Source of the DNA: JAEUQQ01 sp963697285
GTDB taxonomy: Bacteria > Acidobacteriota > Vicinamibacteria > Vicinamibacterales > JAFNAJ01
NCBI GenBank assembly: GCA_963697285.1
Contig: CAVONI010000011.1
Location: 248,001-312,000 of the forward strand
Reading direction: 5' to 3'
DNA: 64,000 bases
Shown here: positions 39,491 through 52,227 of the stretch, piece after piece
Layout of the letters: the number at the start of each line of letters is the position of its first letter
Position numbering within the stretch: position 1 is the stretch's first letter
The notes under the pieces: generated by a model
Told to the model about the DNA's origin: nothing
Databases searched by the model: none
What the model saw: the letters and a program-made list of their open reading frames with translations, nothing else
Translations under genes and position numbers: made by a program

Positions 39491-39955
39491 TCAGTAGACG
39501 ACCGCCCCAGTGGTCCGCAGTTGGTAGACGGCCCCCTTGGGCGTGCCATGCGGCTCGGCCGGCTTCGAGGGGTCGGCCTTCTGCTCGGCCATGTGCTTGG
39601 CCGTCTCGGGGTCTTCGCCGATCTTCTCGAGCGTGCCCTGAGCGGTTGCCTTCTTGCCCTTGGCGCTGACGGGGAACACGATGACACCATCCTCGACCTT
39701 GCAGCGGATGGCGGCCTTGGTCGCCGGATCCTCGAGCTGAATCCAACAACCCATCTCTTCGCAGACCGCCGCGATCGTCCCCTCGACGCGCACGGCCTTC
39801 CCGGTGAACTGGTCGGGGCTCTTGACCAGGTCGGCAATGGCGGTGGCCTTGTCGATCGTGACACCGCCACCGTACTTCGTGCCGCTGTCGGCGGCAGACA
39901 CGGTCAACGTCGCGACAGCCAGTGCCGCCACGAGACTCAAAACAGTTCGACGCAT
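39491..39955 (-). CDS. Exported DUF4920-type protein
   Basis: This 154-residue protein starts at ATG 39953-39955 with a signal peptide (VLSLVAALAVATLTVSA). The mature part reads KYGGGVTIDKATAIADLV, GKAVRVEGTIAAVCEEMGCWIQLED and IVFPVSAKGKKATAQGTLE. That is a small OB-like beta barrel seen in DUF4920 proteins, with two Cys around EEMGC that could bind metal or form a disulfide. The role is unknown; the fold resembles metal- or cofactor-binding periplasmic proteins. It stands alone and is closed by the hairpin at 39424-39456. Confidence 0.75.
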   Translation of the reverse strand: MRRTVLSLVAALAVATLTVSAADSGTKYGGGVTIDKATAIADLVKSPDQFTGKAVRVEGTIAAVCEEMGCWIQLEDPATKAAIRCKVEDGVIVFPVSAKGKKATAQGTLEKIGEDPETAKHMAEQKADPSKPAEPHGTPKGAVYQLRTTGAVVY

Positions 39956-40382
39956 GAGTTCATCTCCCGTAAGGAACACGTCGCGCCGCACGACCGGCGG
40001 CGCGATCCGCAGGCATTCTACCCCGTCCGCTTCGCTCCGACGCTGCGCCTGACAGGTCTGTGAGATGTCCGCGTCCTGGGGGCCGCGCCTCGAGTCGGAG
40101 GCGCATCCCGCGATCGAGCAGTGACGGCCATGACGACGCCACCCCACACCGACCTCCGGCCGTCGCGGCCTACCGGGTTTTGGCCTGCCAGGGGCGTTTA
40201 TGTGCCGGGAATCCGGCAGGGCCGGGCCGCTCTTGAACGCCATGAGACGAAAACTGGCCATATACCTCGGTTTCGAGATTGTGCACGAAGGTTGCTCTAT
40301 AGCGGCCCGGAGCCGCGCCTGGGAGCATCCCGGCGGCTTCCTCTGACAGTCGCTCCGACGGTCGGCACTCCGGTGAGGTCTC
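39956..40382. other. Intergenic region upstream of nifJ and the DUF4920 gene
   Basis: This 427-bp gap between two divergent genes should contain both promoters. I see no convincing open reading frame. A short palindrome gccgg-gaat-ccggc lies at 40204-40217 and a somewhat AT-richer stretch at about 40250-40312, but no -35/-10 pair with proper spacing. No riboswitch fold was recognised. Confidence 0.5.
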
Positions 40383-43300
40383 ATGAATCCCACGTGGATC
40401 ACCGTCGATGGCAACGAAGCCACCGCGCTCGTCGCCCATCGCACCAACGAAGTCATCGCGATCTATCCCATCACTCCCTCGTCCAACATGGGCGAGTTCG
40501 CCGACGAGTGGTCGGCCAAGGGGGTGAAGAACCTCTGGGGCGTCGTACCTGACGTCACCGAGATGCAGTCCGAGGCCGGCGCCATCGGCGCGGTTCACGG
40601 CGCCCTGCAGACCGGCGCACTCGCGACGACGTTTACGGCAAGCCAGGGCTTGCTGCTGATGATCCCCAACCTCTACAAGATTGCCGGAGAGTTGACGCCG
40701 TTCTGCATGCACGTGGCGGCCCGCACGGTGGCCACCCACGCGCTGTCGATTTTCGGCGACCACTCAGACGTGATGGCATGCCGGCAGACCGGGATCATGC
40801 TGCTGTCGTCGGCGTCGGTCCAGGAAGCGCACGACTTCGCGCTGATCGGCCAGGCGGCGACGTTGCGCGCCCGCATCCCGGTGCTGCACTTCTTCGACGG
40901 TTTCCGGACGTCACACGAGGTGGCGAAGATCGCCGCGCTCGACGATGACGACCTCCGGGCGCTGCTGCCCACCGAACTCATCGCGTCGCACCGGGCGCGC
41001 GCCCTGACGCCCGACGCCCCGCAGATCCGCGGCACGGCACAGAACCCGGACGTCTTCTTCCAGGCCCGGGAAGCGTGCAACTCGTTCTACGACGTGGCGC
41101 CGGCCATCGTCCAGGACGTGATGGACCAGTTCGCGATCCGCACGGGACGCGCCTACCACCTGTTCGACTACCACGGCGACCCGCAGGCCACGCGCGTCAT
41201 CGTGATCATGGGCTCAGGCGGCGAAACCGTCGTCCGCACGGTGGATGCGCTGAATGCGCGCGGCGCGAAGCTCGGTGTCCTGCGCGTGCGCCTCTATCGT
41301 CCGTTCGACGCCAACGCGATGCTGGCGGCCCTTCCCCCGACGGTCACCGACATCGCGGTGCTCGATCGCACGAAGGAACCAGGTGCGCCGGCCGAGCCGA
41401 TGTACCTCGACGTCATCACGGCGCTGCACGAGGCCTCGACGGCCGGCACGCTGAAGTTCGCCAGGATGCCCCGCGTGATCGGCGGCCGCTACGGCCTGTC
41501 GTCGAAGGAGTTCACGCCGGCGATGGTGTCGGCCGTCTACGACGCGCTCGCCGCCGAGAAGCCGCTGAACCACTTCACCGTGGGCATCACCGACGACGTG
41601 ACGCGGCTGTCGCTGAGCGTCGACCCGCTGTTCGACATCGAGCCGGCAGACGAGACGCGCGCCGTGTTCTTCGGCCTCGGCGCCGACGGGACAGTGGGTG
41701 CGAACAAGAACTCGATCAAGATCATCGGCGAGGAGACGCCCAACTACGCGCAGGGCTACTTCGTCTACGACTCGAAGAAGTCCGGGGCCGTGACGATCTC
41801 GCACCTGCGGTTCGGGCCCCGCGAGATCCGCGCGCCCTACCTGGTGACCCAGGCGAACTTCGTCGGCTGCCACCAGTTCGTGTTCCTCGAGAAGTACGAC
41901 GTCGTGGGCTATGCGGCCCCCGGCGGTGTGTTCCTGCTCAACAGCCCGTTCGATGCCGACACGGTGTGGGACGAGCTGCCGCGCGAGGTGCAGTCGCAGA
42001 TCATCGAGAAGCAACTGCGGTTCTATGTGATCGACGGCTATGCCGTGGCCAAGGCCAACGGCATGGGCACGCGCATCAACACGATCATGCAGACGTGCTT
42101 CTTCGCGATCTCGGGCGTCCTGCCGCGCGACGAAGCCATCGACCACATCAAGCACACCATCGAGAAGACCTACGGCAAGCGCGGGCCCGAGGTGGTCGCG
42201 CGGAATTTCGCGGCCGTCGACGACACGCTCGCGCACCTGCAGGCCGTGACCGTGCCGATGGCGGTCAGCAGCAAGCGGCAGCGGCCGCCGATGGTGTCGC
42301 CTGCGGCGCCCGACTTCGTCCAGCGCGTGACGTCCGTCATGCTGTCGAACCAGGGTGACCTGCTGCCGGTGAGCGCCTTCCCCATCGACGGCACCTGGCC
42401 CACCGCCACCGCGCAGTGGGAGAAGCGCAACATCGCGCAGGACATCCCGGCGTGGGATCCGGCCATCTGCATCCAGTGCAACAAGTGCGCGATGGTGTGC
42501 CCGCATGCGGCCATCCGCGCGAAGGTGTTCCCCCCGGAGCAGGCCGCTGGCGCGCCCGCGACCTTCAAGCACGTGCCCTACAAGGGCAACGAGTTCAAGG
42601 GCCTGGAGTACTCGCTGCAGGTCGCTCCCGAGGACTGCACGGGCTGCTCGCTCTGCGTGGCGGTGTGCCCCGCCAAGGACAAGTCGAACCCTCGGCACAA
42701 GGCCATCGACATGGTCGCGCAGGCGCCCCTGCGCGAGCCGGAGCGCGACAACTACGCGTTCTTCCTCGACATTCCCGACATCGATCGCGAGCACGTGAAG
42801 CTCGACGTCAAGGGCACGCAGTTCATCCGTCCCCTGTTCGAGTACTCGGGGGCCTGCTCGGGATGCGGCGAGACCCCGTACGTGAAGTTGCTCACGCAGA
42901 TGTTCGGCGATCGCCTGCTCATCGCGAACGCGACGGGGTGTTCGTCGATCTACGGCGGCAACCTTCCGACCACGCCCTACGCGACCGACACGTGCGGCCG
43001 CGGACCGGCGTGGGCCAACTCGCTGTTCGAGGACAACGCCGAGTTCGGCCTCGGGTTCCGCCTCGCGGCCGACCACCAGGAGCTGTACGCCCGGTCACTG
43101 CTGGAGTCGCTGGCAGCCCGGTTGCCGGCTGACCTGGTCGAAGGCATCCTCGGCGCCGATCAGTCGACCGACGCCGGCATTCGCCACCAGCGCGAGCGCG
43201 TGGTGGCGTTGCGCACGGCGCTCGCCGGCCTCGACGCCGACGACGACAAGCGCACCTGGAACCATGGTCCCCGCCCGGCGGCGGCGAGGGTACTCGCACA

Positions 43301-43997
43301 GTTGGCCGACGCCCTCGTCAAGAAGAGCGTGTGGATCGTGGGCGGCGACGGCTGGGCCTACGACATCGGCTACGGCGGCCTCGACCACGTGCTGGCTTCT
43401 GGCCGCAATGTCAACGTCCTGGTGCTCGACACCGAGGTGTACTCGAACACCGGAGGCCAGGCGTCGAAGGCGACCCCGCGCGCTGCGGCGGCAAAGTTCG
43501 CGATGGCCGGAAAGTCGGGCCCGAAGAAGGACCTCGGGCTCATGGCGATGGCGTATGGCCACGTCTACGTCGCCAGCGTGGCGTTCGGCGCCAAGGACGC
43601 GCAGACGGTCAAGGCCTTCGCCGAAGCCGAGGCGCACCCGGGACCGTCGATCATCATCGCGTTCAGCACCTGCATCGCGCACGGCTACGACCTGTCGCTC
43701 GGCATCGAGCAGCAGAAGCTGGCCGTCGAGACCGGCTACTGGCCGCTGTTCCGCTACGACCCGTCGGCCGACGCACGCAGCACGCCACGGCTCGTGCTCG
43801 ACTCGGCGACGCCGAAGGGCGACGTTGGGAAGTACATGCGGAACGAGACGCGCTTCCGCCTGGTCGAACAGCAGGATCCACGGCGATTTGCAACGCTGCT
43901 CACCAGTGCCCAGCAGGACGTCAACCAGCGATGGGCGCTGTATCACGAACTCGCCCATCCCCCAACGACGCCGCCTTCGTCGTCGGACAAGCACTGA
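40383..43997 (+). CDS. nifJ: Pyruvate:ferredoxin (flavodoxin) oxidoreductase, single-chain
   Basis: This 1204-residue enzyme oxidises pyruvate to acetyl-CoA and CO2 while reducing ferredoxin or flavodoxin; it needs thiamine diphosphate and three iron-sulfur clusters. The pyruvate-binding domain opens the protein (IYPITPSSNMGEFADEW), followed by the gamma-type domain (GLGADGTVGANKNSIKIIGEETPNYAQGYFVYDSKKSG). Two 4Fe-4S sites are CIQCNKCAMVCPHAAI and CTGCSLCVAVCPAKDK, a third is near CSGCGETPY, and the cofactor site is GGDGWAYDIGYGGLDHVLASG with DTEVYSNTGGQ. All are intact and length is typical (1170-1200). It pairs with a dihydroorotate-dehydrogenase-like gene 13 nt downstream. The enzyme suggests anaerobic or microaerobic capacity. 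Confidence 0.96.
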   Translation: MNPTWITVDGNEATALVAHRTNEVIAIYPITPSSNMGEFADEWSAKGVKNLWGVVPDVTEMQSEAGAIGAVHGALQTGALATTFTASQGLLLMIPNLYKIAGELTPFCMHVAARTVATHALSIFGDHSDVMACRQTGIMLLSSASVQEAHDFALIGQAATLRARIPVLHFFDGFRTSHEVAKIAALDDDDLRALLPTELIASHRARALTPDAPQIRGTAQNPDVFFQAREACNSFYDVAPAIVQDVMDQFAIRTGRAYHLFDYHGDPQATRVIVIMGSGGETVVRTVDALNARGAKLGVLRVRLYRPFDANAMLAALPPTVTDIAVLDRTKEPGAPAEPMYLDVITALHEASTAGTLKFARMPRVIGGRYGLSSKEFTPAMVSAVYDALAAEKPLNHFTVGITDDVTRLSLSVDPLFDIEPADETRAVFFGLGADGTVGANKNSIKIIGEETPNYAQGYFVYDSKKSGAVTISHLRFGPREIRAPYLVTQANFVGCHQFVFLEKYDVVGYAAPGGVFLLNSPFDADTVWDELPREVQSQIIEKQLRFYVIDGYAVAKANGMGTRINTIMQTCFFAISGVLPRDEAIDHIKHTIEKTYGKRGPEVVARNFAAVDDTLAHLQAVTVPMAVSSKRQRPPMVSPAAPDFVQRVTSVMLSNQGDLLPVSAFPIDGTWPTATAQWEKRNIAQDIPAWDPAICIQCNKCAMVCPHAAIRAKVFPPEQAAGAPATFKHVPYKGNEFKGLEYSLQVAPEDCTGCSLCVAVCPAKDKSNPRHKAIDMVAQAPLREPERDNYAFFLDIPDIDREHVKLDVKGTQFIRPLFEYSGACSGCGETPYVKLLTQMFGDRLLIANATGCSSIYGGNLPTTPYATDTCGRGPAWANSLFEDNAEFGLGFRLAADHQELYARSLLESLAARLPADLVEGILGADQSTDAGIRHQRERVVALRTALAGLDADDDKRTWNHGPRPAAARVLAQLADALVKKSVWIVGGDGWAYDIGYGGLDHVLASGRNVNVLVLDTEVYSNTGGQASKATPRAAAAKFAMAGKSGPKKDLGLMAMAYGHVYVASVAFGAKDAQTVKAFAEAEAHPGPSIIIAFSTCIAHGYDLSLGIEQQKLAVETGYWPLFRYDPSADARSTPRLVLDSATPKGDVGKYMRNETRFRLVEQQDPRRFATLLTSAQQDVNQRWALYHELAHPPTTPPSSSDKH

Positions 43998-44010
43998 GGA
44001 GGCTGCGCAC

Positions 44011-45003
44011 ATGGATCTCACAACCCGCTATCTCGGCTTGAACCTGGCCCACCCGGTCGTCATCGGCGCGTCACCGCTGGTGGATCGTCTCGACCTGGTC
44101 AAGCGCCTCGAAGACGCCGGCGCGGCCGCCATCACGATGCACTCGCTGTTCGAGGAGCAGATCCTCCTCGAGCAGCGGGCGACCCTGCACCACATGCACT
44201 CGGTGGCCGATGCCAGCGCCGAGGCCCTGTCGTACTTCCCCGGCGCCAACGACTACCACCTGGGCCCCGAGGAGTACCTGCTCCAGATCCACCGGATCAA
44301 GTCGACGGTCGACATCCCGGTCATCGCCTCGCTCAACGGTTCGACAGGCCATGGCTGGGTCGAGTACGCCCGCGGCATGGCGGAGGCCGGCGCCGATGCG
44401 CTGGAGCTGAACCTGTACTACATGGCGACCGACCTCGCGCGATCCGGAACCTCGATCGAGGACCAGGTCGTCGAGATCGTCGCGTCGGTGAAGGATGCGG
44501 TGCGCATCCCGGTGTCGTGCAAGCTCTCGCCGTTCTACTCGTCGCTGTCGAACCTGGCGTCGCGGCTGGACGCCGTGGGTGTGGATGGACTGGTGCTCTT
44601 CAACCGGTTCTACCAGCCCGACATCGACGTCGAGGCGCTCGAGGTGGTCCCCAAGCTGGCATTGTCTGACGGGTCGGAGCTGCTGCTGCGCCTGCGCTGG
44701 CTGGCGGTGCTCTCGGGGCGGGTCCGTGCGAGCCTCGCGTGCTCGGGTGGCGTCCACACCGCCCTCGACGTGGTCAAGGCGGTCATGAGCGGCGCCCACG
44801 CCACGCAAGTGGTGTCGGCCGTCCTGCACAAGGGACCCGATGTCATCACGAAGATGGTCAAGGACCTGAAGCAGTGGCTCGAAGACCACGAGTACGAGTC
44901 GCTGAAGCAGATGCACGGCAGCATGTCGCTGCTGCGCTGCCCCGATCCGGCCGCGTTCGAGCGCGCCAACTACACGCGCATCCTGCACACCTGGCGCGTC
45001 TGA
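44011..45003 (+). CDS. Dihydroorotate-dehydrogenase-like flavoprotein
   Basis: This 330-residue protein is a flavin TIM barrel of the dihydroorotate dehydrogenase superfamily: LTTRYLGLNLAHPVVIGASPL at the start, IPVIASLNGS, ADALELNLYY, IPVSCKLSPF and a C-terminal VRASLACSGGVHTALDVVKA for the phosphate-binding part. The ATG at 44011 has AGGAGG 8 nt upstream. It follows nifJ by 13 nt and such genes commonly accompany nifJ, so a redox role coupled to the oxidoreductase is more likely than pyrimidine synthesis. Genuine PyrD hallmarks are not obvious. The exact reaction is not known. A GC hairpin follows its stop. Confidence 0.82.
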   Translation: MDLTTRYLGLNLAHPVVIGASPLVDRLDLVKRLEDAGAAAITMHSLFEEQILLEQRATLHHMHSVADASAEALSYFPGANDYHLGPEEYLLQIHRIKSTVDIPVIASLNGSTGHGWVEYARGMAEAGADALELNLYYMATDLARSGTSIEDQVVEIVASVKDAVRIPVSCKLSPFYSSLSNLASRLDAVGVDGLVLFNRFYQPDIDVEALEVVPKLALSDGSELLLRLRWLAVLSGRVRASLACSGGVHTALDVVKAVMSGAHATQVVSAVLHKGPDVITKMVKDLKQWLEDHEYESLKQMHGSMSLLRCPDPAAFERANYTRILHTWRV

Positions 45004-45029
45004 TCGTCCCCGGCATCGTCACGGCCCAC

Positions 45030-45057
45030 GGGGCGCTGGCCAACCGGCTGGCGCCCC
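45030..45057 (+). terminator. GC-rich hairpin after the nifJ operon
   Basis: GGGGCGC (45030-45036) pairs with GCGCCCC (45051-45057), and the inner TGGCC/GGCTG stretch adds further pairs around AACC. There is no T-tract on the plus strand, so factor-independent termination is uncertain. It is the only strong stem in the 156-bp gap after 45003. Confidence 0.4.
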
Positions 45058-45159
45058 GCGGCGCGTACGACGCCTGACGACGACCGTCACGCGTCCCCAC
45101 AGCGGTGTGCCAGCCTCAGCGCACCAGCGGGGCCAGCGCCCCCCGGCCTCCGGACCTGT

Positions 45160-45420
45160 CTAGGCCTCGCCCTTCAGGATGCGCGCGATCCGCGCGCGGG
45201 CGCGCCGCTCGACGTCACGCGGCAGCCGCGATCGTCCGACCGCCTGGCACGCCGCCATTGCGCGGCGCAGGCTGTCGGCGAACACATCGCAACAGGGGCA
45301 CTCGGCGAGGTGGCGCTCGATGGCGCGCACCCGGGCGGGCGTCAGCGTGCCGTCGAGGTAGTCTGACAACTCGACGACCAGCGACCGGCAGCTGCCCTTC
45401 GGATGGTGCGGCGCGGTCAA
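45160..45420 (-). CDS. Zinc-finger anti-sigma factor (ZAS type)
   Basis: This 86-residue protein starts with TTG at 45418-45420, which overlaps the sigma factor's stop as TTGA; earlier in-frame codons are the sigma gene in another frame. It has the anti-sigma zinc motif HLAECPCC (H-x3-C-x2-C) near residue 40, preceded by ELSDYLDGTLTPARVRAIE, as in zf-HC2 domains. No transmembrane helix is seen, so it is a soluble anti-sigma factor that should hold the neighbouring ECF sigma factor and release it on a redox or stress signal. Translation coupling to the sigma gene supports the pairing. Confidence 0.82.
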   Translation of the reverse strand: MTAPHHPKGSCRSLVVELSDYLDGTLTPARVRAIERHLAECPCCDVFADSLRRAMAACQAVGRSRLPRDVERRARARIARILKGEA

Positions 45421-46062
45421 GCGCGCACCCCCTGCAACTGGTTGCGCATGAAGAGTCGAGCGCGGTGCAGTCGCATCTTCACGTTCGGCTCCGAGATGCT
45501 GAGCACCTCGGCGACCTCGCGCGTCGTCAGCCCCTCGATCTCGCGTAGCACCAGGACGACGCGGTGCGAGGGCGGCAACTGCTGCAAGGCGGCGTTCAGG
45601 CGTCCCCGCAGCCGTCGATTGTCGACCCATGCCTCAGGCGACGGGCCGGGATCGGCCGGATCGATCGCCGCGATGCGCTCGGGCGTCGGCAGCAGGTCGT
45701 CGAGCGACACAAGGTGCTTCGGTTCGCCGACGCGGGTCCGCCGCTTCATGAGACAGGCGTTGCGGACCGTCCGGGTACAGCCACGGCCTGAACGCCTCGG
45801 GGGCGCGCAACTGGCTCATGTGCTTGTAGGTCTTGATCAACGCATCCTGCATCACGTCTTCCGCATCGTCGACGCTGCCACAGACATGGAGGCTGAAGCG
45901 GTACGCCGCCTCCTGTGCCCGCAACAGCACGCGTTCCAGGGCTGACTGGTCGCCTGCCACCGCCTGGCGCACCATCTCGACGTCCTGCGAGAAGACGTCG
46001 GCGACCGGCGCCACGGCGGGCTCAGTGGGAAGATGCGGTTTCGTACGCTTGGTCACACCCAT
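45417..46062 (-). CDS. ECF sigma factor, interrupted by a one-base insertion
   Basis: Correcting one extra base joins two frames into a 214-residue ECF-type sigma factor. The N-terminal frame (ATG 46060-46062) has region 2: QAVAGDQSALERVLLRAQEAAYRFSLHVCGSVDDAEDVMQDALIKTYKH. After FRPWLY the GGG at 45773-45775 (plus strand) carries one G too many; removing it gives RTVRNACLMKRR and then region 4 with the helix-turn-helix REIEGLTTREVAEVLSISEPNVKMRLHRAR. As written the frames separate. The stop overlaps the anti-sigma start. A TAGAAT at 46074-46079 (minus strand) may be its promoter. It is divergent from the efflux operon by 62 nt and may control it; that is inference. Confidence 0.85.
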
Positions 46063-46124
46063 CGGCTCACCGGATTCTACTCTGCCGGGCGTGACCTTTT
46101 GCGCGCGGACGCATCTCTTCTCTC

Positions 46125-47456
46125 GTGACTCGCTCGATACTCCTCCTCTCTATCGTGTTGCTGGCTGCCGGGCGTGCGGTGCCGGTCGCGGCGCAGACAC
46201 CGCTCTCGCTCGACGAGGCCGTCGCCAGGACGCGCGCCAGCCACCCGACCCTCCGCGGGGCCACGGCAGGCGTCGACGAGGCGGCGGCGCGTGTCAAGGA
46301 AGCCCAGTCAGGCTGGTACCCGCGCCTCAACGTACGCGAAGCCTGGCAACGCGGCGACAACCCGGTCTTTGCGTTCAGTGCGCTCCTGTCGCAGCGGCGC
46401 TTCACCGCGGCCGACTTCGCGATCGATCAGCTGAACCACCCCGACGCCATTACGAACCACCAGTTCGCGGTCAGCACCGAGGCGTTCCTCTGGGATGGCG
46501 GGGTGACACGTGCCGCCGTCGCCCAGGCCCGCGCCGGCAAGACGGTGGCCGACGCGCAGCGCCGGATGGCCGAGCGTGACCTCGCGATGGCGACGGTGGA
46601 CGCCTACGTCGACGTGGTACGGCGCGACGCCACGCTGGGCGCCTCGAAGCGAGCGGTCGAGGCCGCGGTCGCCGATCTCGACAGGGCCCAGGCTCGCTTC
46701 GACGCCGGAGTGGTGACCGAAGCCGACGTGCTCGCGGTCAAGGTCCGGCACGCGCAACTCGCCGCGCAGACCGCGATGCTCGACGCCGAACGCCGTGTCG
46801 CTGCAGAGCGCCTCAATGCCCTGATTGACGCCCCGCCGGGCTCGACGTTCGTCCTCGAGGCGCTTCGGGACACGCCCGCCCCCGCCGAGTCGGCTGACGT
46901 CGCCGTCACGGCCGCCCTCGCCGCGCGCGACGAGATCGTCCTGGCGGATGCCGAGCGCGAACTGGGCCGCGCCAGCCTCGACCGCGCCAAGGCCGCCTTC
47001 ATGCCCACGGTCGGCGCACAGGCCGGTGCGGAGTGGAACGGCAACACGTTCAGTTCGCGCGAAGGCAGCTGGTTCGTGGGCGCCGAGGTCAGGCTCAACG
47101 TGTTCAACGGATTCGCCGACCGCGCCCGCAAGGCCGCAGCAGAAGCGGCCACGCGAGGCACCGAGGCCCGGCGCGAGAGCGTGTTGCGCGACATCCGCCT
47201 CGACGTCCTCGATGCGCATGCCCGCCTGATGGCCTCCGTCGCGCAGGTCGCCATCGGCCGTGACGCCGCGGCGCAGGCTGCGGCGGCGCACCAAATCGTT
47301 CGCGACCGTTATGAACACGGTCTCGTCGACATCACGACGGTACTCGAATCGGCACGCGCCGTCGCAGATGCCGATGCCCGCGCCGTCGGCGCCCGCGCAG
47401 ACGCCCAGCGCGCCGCCGTCGCGTTCGAACGCGCCGTGGGTCGCTTCCCCCGATGA
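46125..47456 (+). CDS. TolC-like outer membrane efflux protein
   Basis: This 443-residue protein has a signal peptide (RSILLLSIVLLAAGRAVPVAAQ) and two TolC-type halves rich in Ala/Gln/Arg coiled coil. Repeated motifs include TRASHPTLRGATAGVDEAAARVKEAQSGWYPRLNV and, in the second half, LDRAKAAFMPTVGAQAGAEW, with GLVDITTVLESARA near the end. It should form the trimeric outer-membrane exit duct for the RND pump encoded next. The GTG at 46125 is the first start and no strong ribosome site is visible. Its stop overlaps the next gene's ATG (47453-47456). Confidence 0.9.
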   Translation: MTRSILLLSIVLLAAGRAVPVAAQTPLSLDEAVARTRASHPTLRGATAGVDEAAARVKEAQSGWYPRLNVREAWQRGDNPVFAFSALLSQRRFTAADFAIDQLNHPDAITNHQFAVSTEAFLWDGGVTRAAVAQARAGKTVADAQRRMAERDLAMATVDAYVDVVRRDATLGASKRAVEAAVADLDRAQARFDAGVVTEADVLAVKVRHAQLAAQTAMLDAERRVAAERLNALIDAPPGSTFVLEALRDTPAPAESADVAVTAALAARDEIVLADAERELGRASLDRAKAAFMPTVGAQAGAEWNGNTFSSREGSWFVGAEVRLNVFNGFADRARKAAAEAATRGTEARRESVLRDIRLDVLDAHARLMASVAQVAIGRDAAAQAAAAHQIVRDRYEHGLVDITTVLESARAVADADARAVGARADAQRAAVAFERAVGRFPR

Positions 47457-48726
47457 CGACGCCCCCGTTGCCCCAGACTCGACGTTCCCGCTCCCTTTTC
47501 CGGATACCTCCGATGCCACTGTCACGCCCGCTTCCGACCACGCGCCGCACGGCCGCGCCGCTCCTGCTGACCCTCCTGGCCCTCGCCACGGTCGGCTGCG
47601 GGACGTCGCATCCGGCGGCTCCGCCCGCCGACAGCCGCACGCCGCTGGCGGTCGAGACCGCTCCCGTGATCAAGACCCAGCTGCACGACACCATCGACGC
47701 CGGCGGCATCGTCCAGGCGCGCACGACGGCGACGCTGTCGGCACGGCTGCTTGCCACCATCCGGGAGATCCGCGTGCAGCCCGGCGACCGCGTGCGCCGC
47801 GGGCAGACGCTGGTCGTCCTCGACGGACGCGATCTCAGCGCCGCCGCGCTGCAGGCCACGACGGCCCGGACCGCGCAGGACGAGGGCCTTGGCGCGGCGC
47901 GAGCCGAACTCGACGCGGCACGCGCCGGGCAGGCGCTGGCGAGACAGAACTTCGACCGCATCACGGCACTTGCCGCGCGCAAGGCGGCGACGGCGCAGGA
48001 ACTCGACGCGGCAACGTCGGCCCGGGCGTCGGCCGACGCCCGCGTGGCGAGCAGTGAAGCCCATGTCAGGCAGGCCCAGGCGGCGCTGGCCAGCGCCGGT
48101 GCCGCCAGTGAACAGGCGGGCGTCATGGCCTCGTTTGCGACGCTGACCGCACCCTTCGACGGCGTCGTCGTCGAGAAACTGGCCGACGTGGGCATCATGG
48201 CCGCACCTGGCCTCCCGATCCTGAGAATCGAAGACCGGTCGCGTTTCACGCTCGACATCCGGATGGACGAGACGCGCGCGGCGGGCCTCGCCGACGGCAC
48301 CGAAGTCAACGTCTCGCTCGACATGCCCGACGGCAGTGTGCGGTCGTTCACGAGCAAGGTCGTCGAACTCGCGCGAGGAGTCGACTCCGGCACCCGCACC
48401 GTGGTGGTGAAGCTCGGCCTGCCCGGTGACGCCGGACTCTCATCCGGACTGTTTGGTCGCGCGCACCTGCCAGGGGCGCCGAAAGAGGGTCTCCTGATTC
48501 CCGGCGACGCCGTCGTGCGCCGCGGGCAGATGACCAGCGTTTTCGTCGTCGACGGCGAGTATGCCCGGCTGCGCCTGGTGACCCTGGGCCGCGCCGCGGC
48601 GCGTGGCACGTCGGGGCAACTGGAAGTCGTCGCCGGCCTCGTCGCCAACGAGCGCGTGATCGTGCGTCCTTCCTCGAGCCTCGCCGACGGCTACCGCGTC
48701 ACCGCCACGGCGGCGGGAGGTGCACG

Positions 48727-48730
<4 letters not shown>
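47453..48730 (+). CDS. RND efflux membrane-fusion protein (HlyD/AcrA type, probable lipoprotein)
   Basis: This protein of up to 425 residues is the periplasmic adaptor of the RND pump. The ATG at 47453 overlaps the tolC stop; an ATG at 47513 gives a cleaner signal peptide (PLLLTLLALATVGC, a lipobox with Cys), so the mature protein may be lipid-anchored. Adaptor landmarks are IREIRVQPGDRVRRGQTLVVLDGRDL (lipoyl half), a long coiled coil of Ala/Arg repeats (about residues 130-220), ASFATLTAPFDGVVVEKLADVG and the barrel part with PDGSVRSFTSKVVEL. It links the RND gene (ATGA overlap at 48727-48730) to the TolC-like duct. Confidence 0.92.
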
Positions 48731-51918
<3,188 letters not shown>

Positions 51919-51942
51919 CCCGTGTTCACAAGGAGACACACC

Positions 51943-52131
51943 GTGACTGTTGATCGCGCATTGCGCAGCATTGCCGGGGCGTTCGTAGTGCTCAGCGTAG
52001 CGGGCGGATACTACGTCAGCCCCTATTTCTACCTGTTCACCGTGTTCGTCGGGTTGAACCTGTTCCAGTCGGGCTTCACGAACGCCTGCCCGATGATGAC
52101 GATTCTGCGGAAGGCCGGCCTGCGGGGTTGA
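51943..52131 (+). CDS. YgaP-type small membrane protein (DUF2892)
   Basis: This 62-residue protein has one transmembrane hairpin (about residues 8-26 and 32-50) with the DUF2892 pattern GLNLFQSGFTNACPMMTILRK, including the conserved Cys-Pro. The GTG at 51943 has AAGGAG 7 nt upstream, so I prefer it over the in-frame GTG at 51922. It is the last gene of the efflux operon, 24 nt after the RND gene. Related domains occur fused to rhodanese domains, but here it stands alone. Its job is unknown; it may assist membrane sulfur or redox transfer. Confidence 0.75.
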   Translation: MTVDRALRSIAGAFVVLSVAGGYYVSPYFYLFTVFVGLNLFQSGFTNACPMMTILRKAGLRG

Positions 52132-52227
52132 GGTGCGACTGCCGGGAGGCGCAACATCTGGCCGGCCAGCCGTCGAGGGCCGGTGGCAAGGCCGGCGGGG
52201 CCAGCGGCGAGCCTGCGCGATCGGACG

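Noticed and set aside
40121..40552. Open frame before and across the nifJ start
   Set aside because: The translation is Arg-rich and overlaps the start of nifJ in another frame; no ribosome site.
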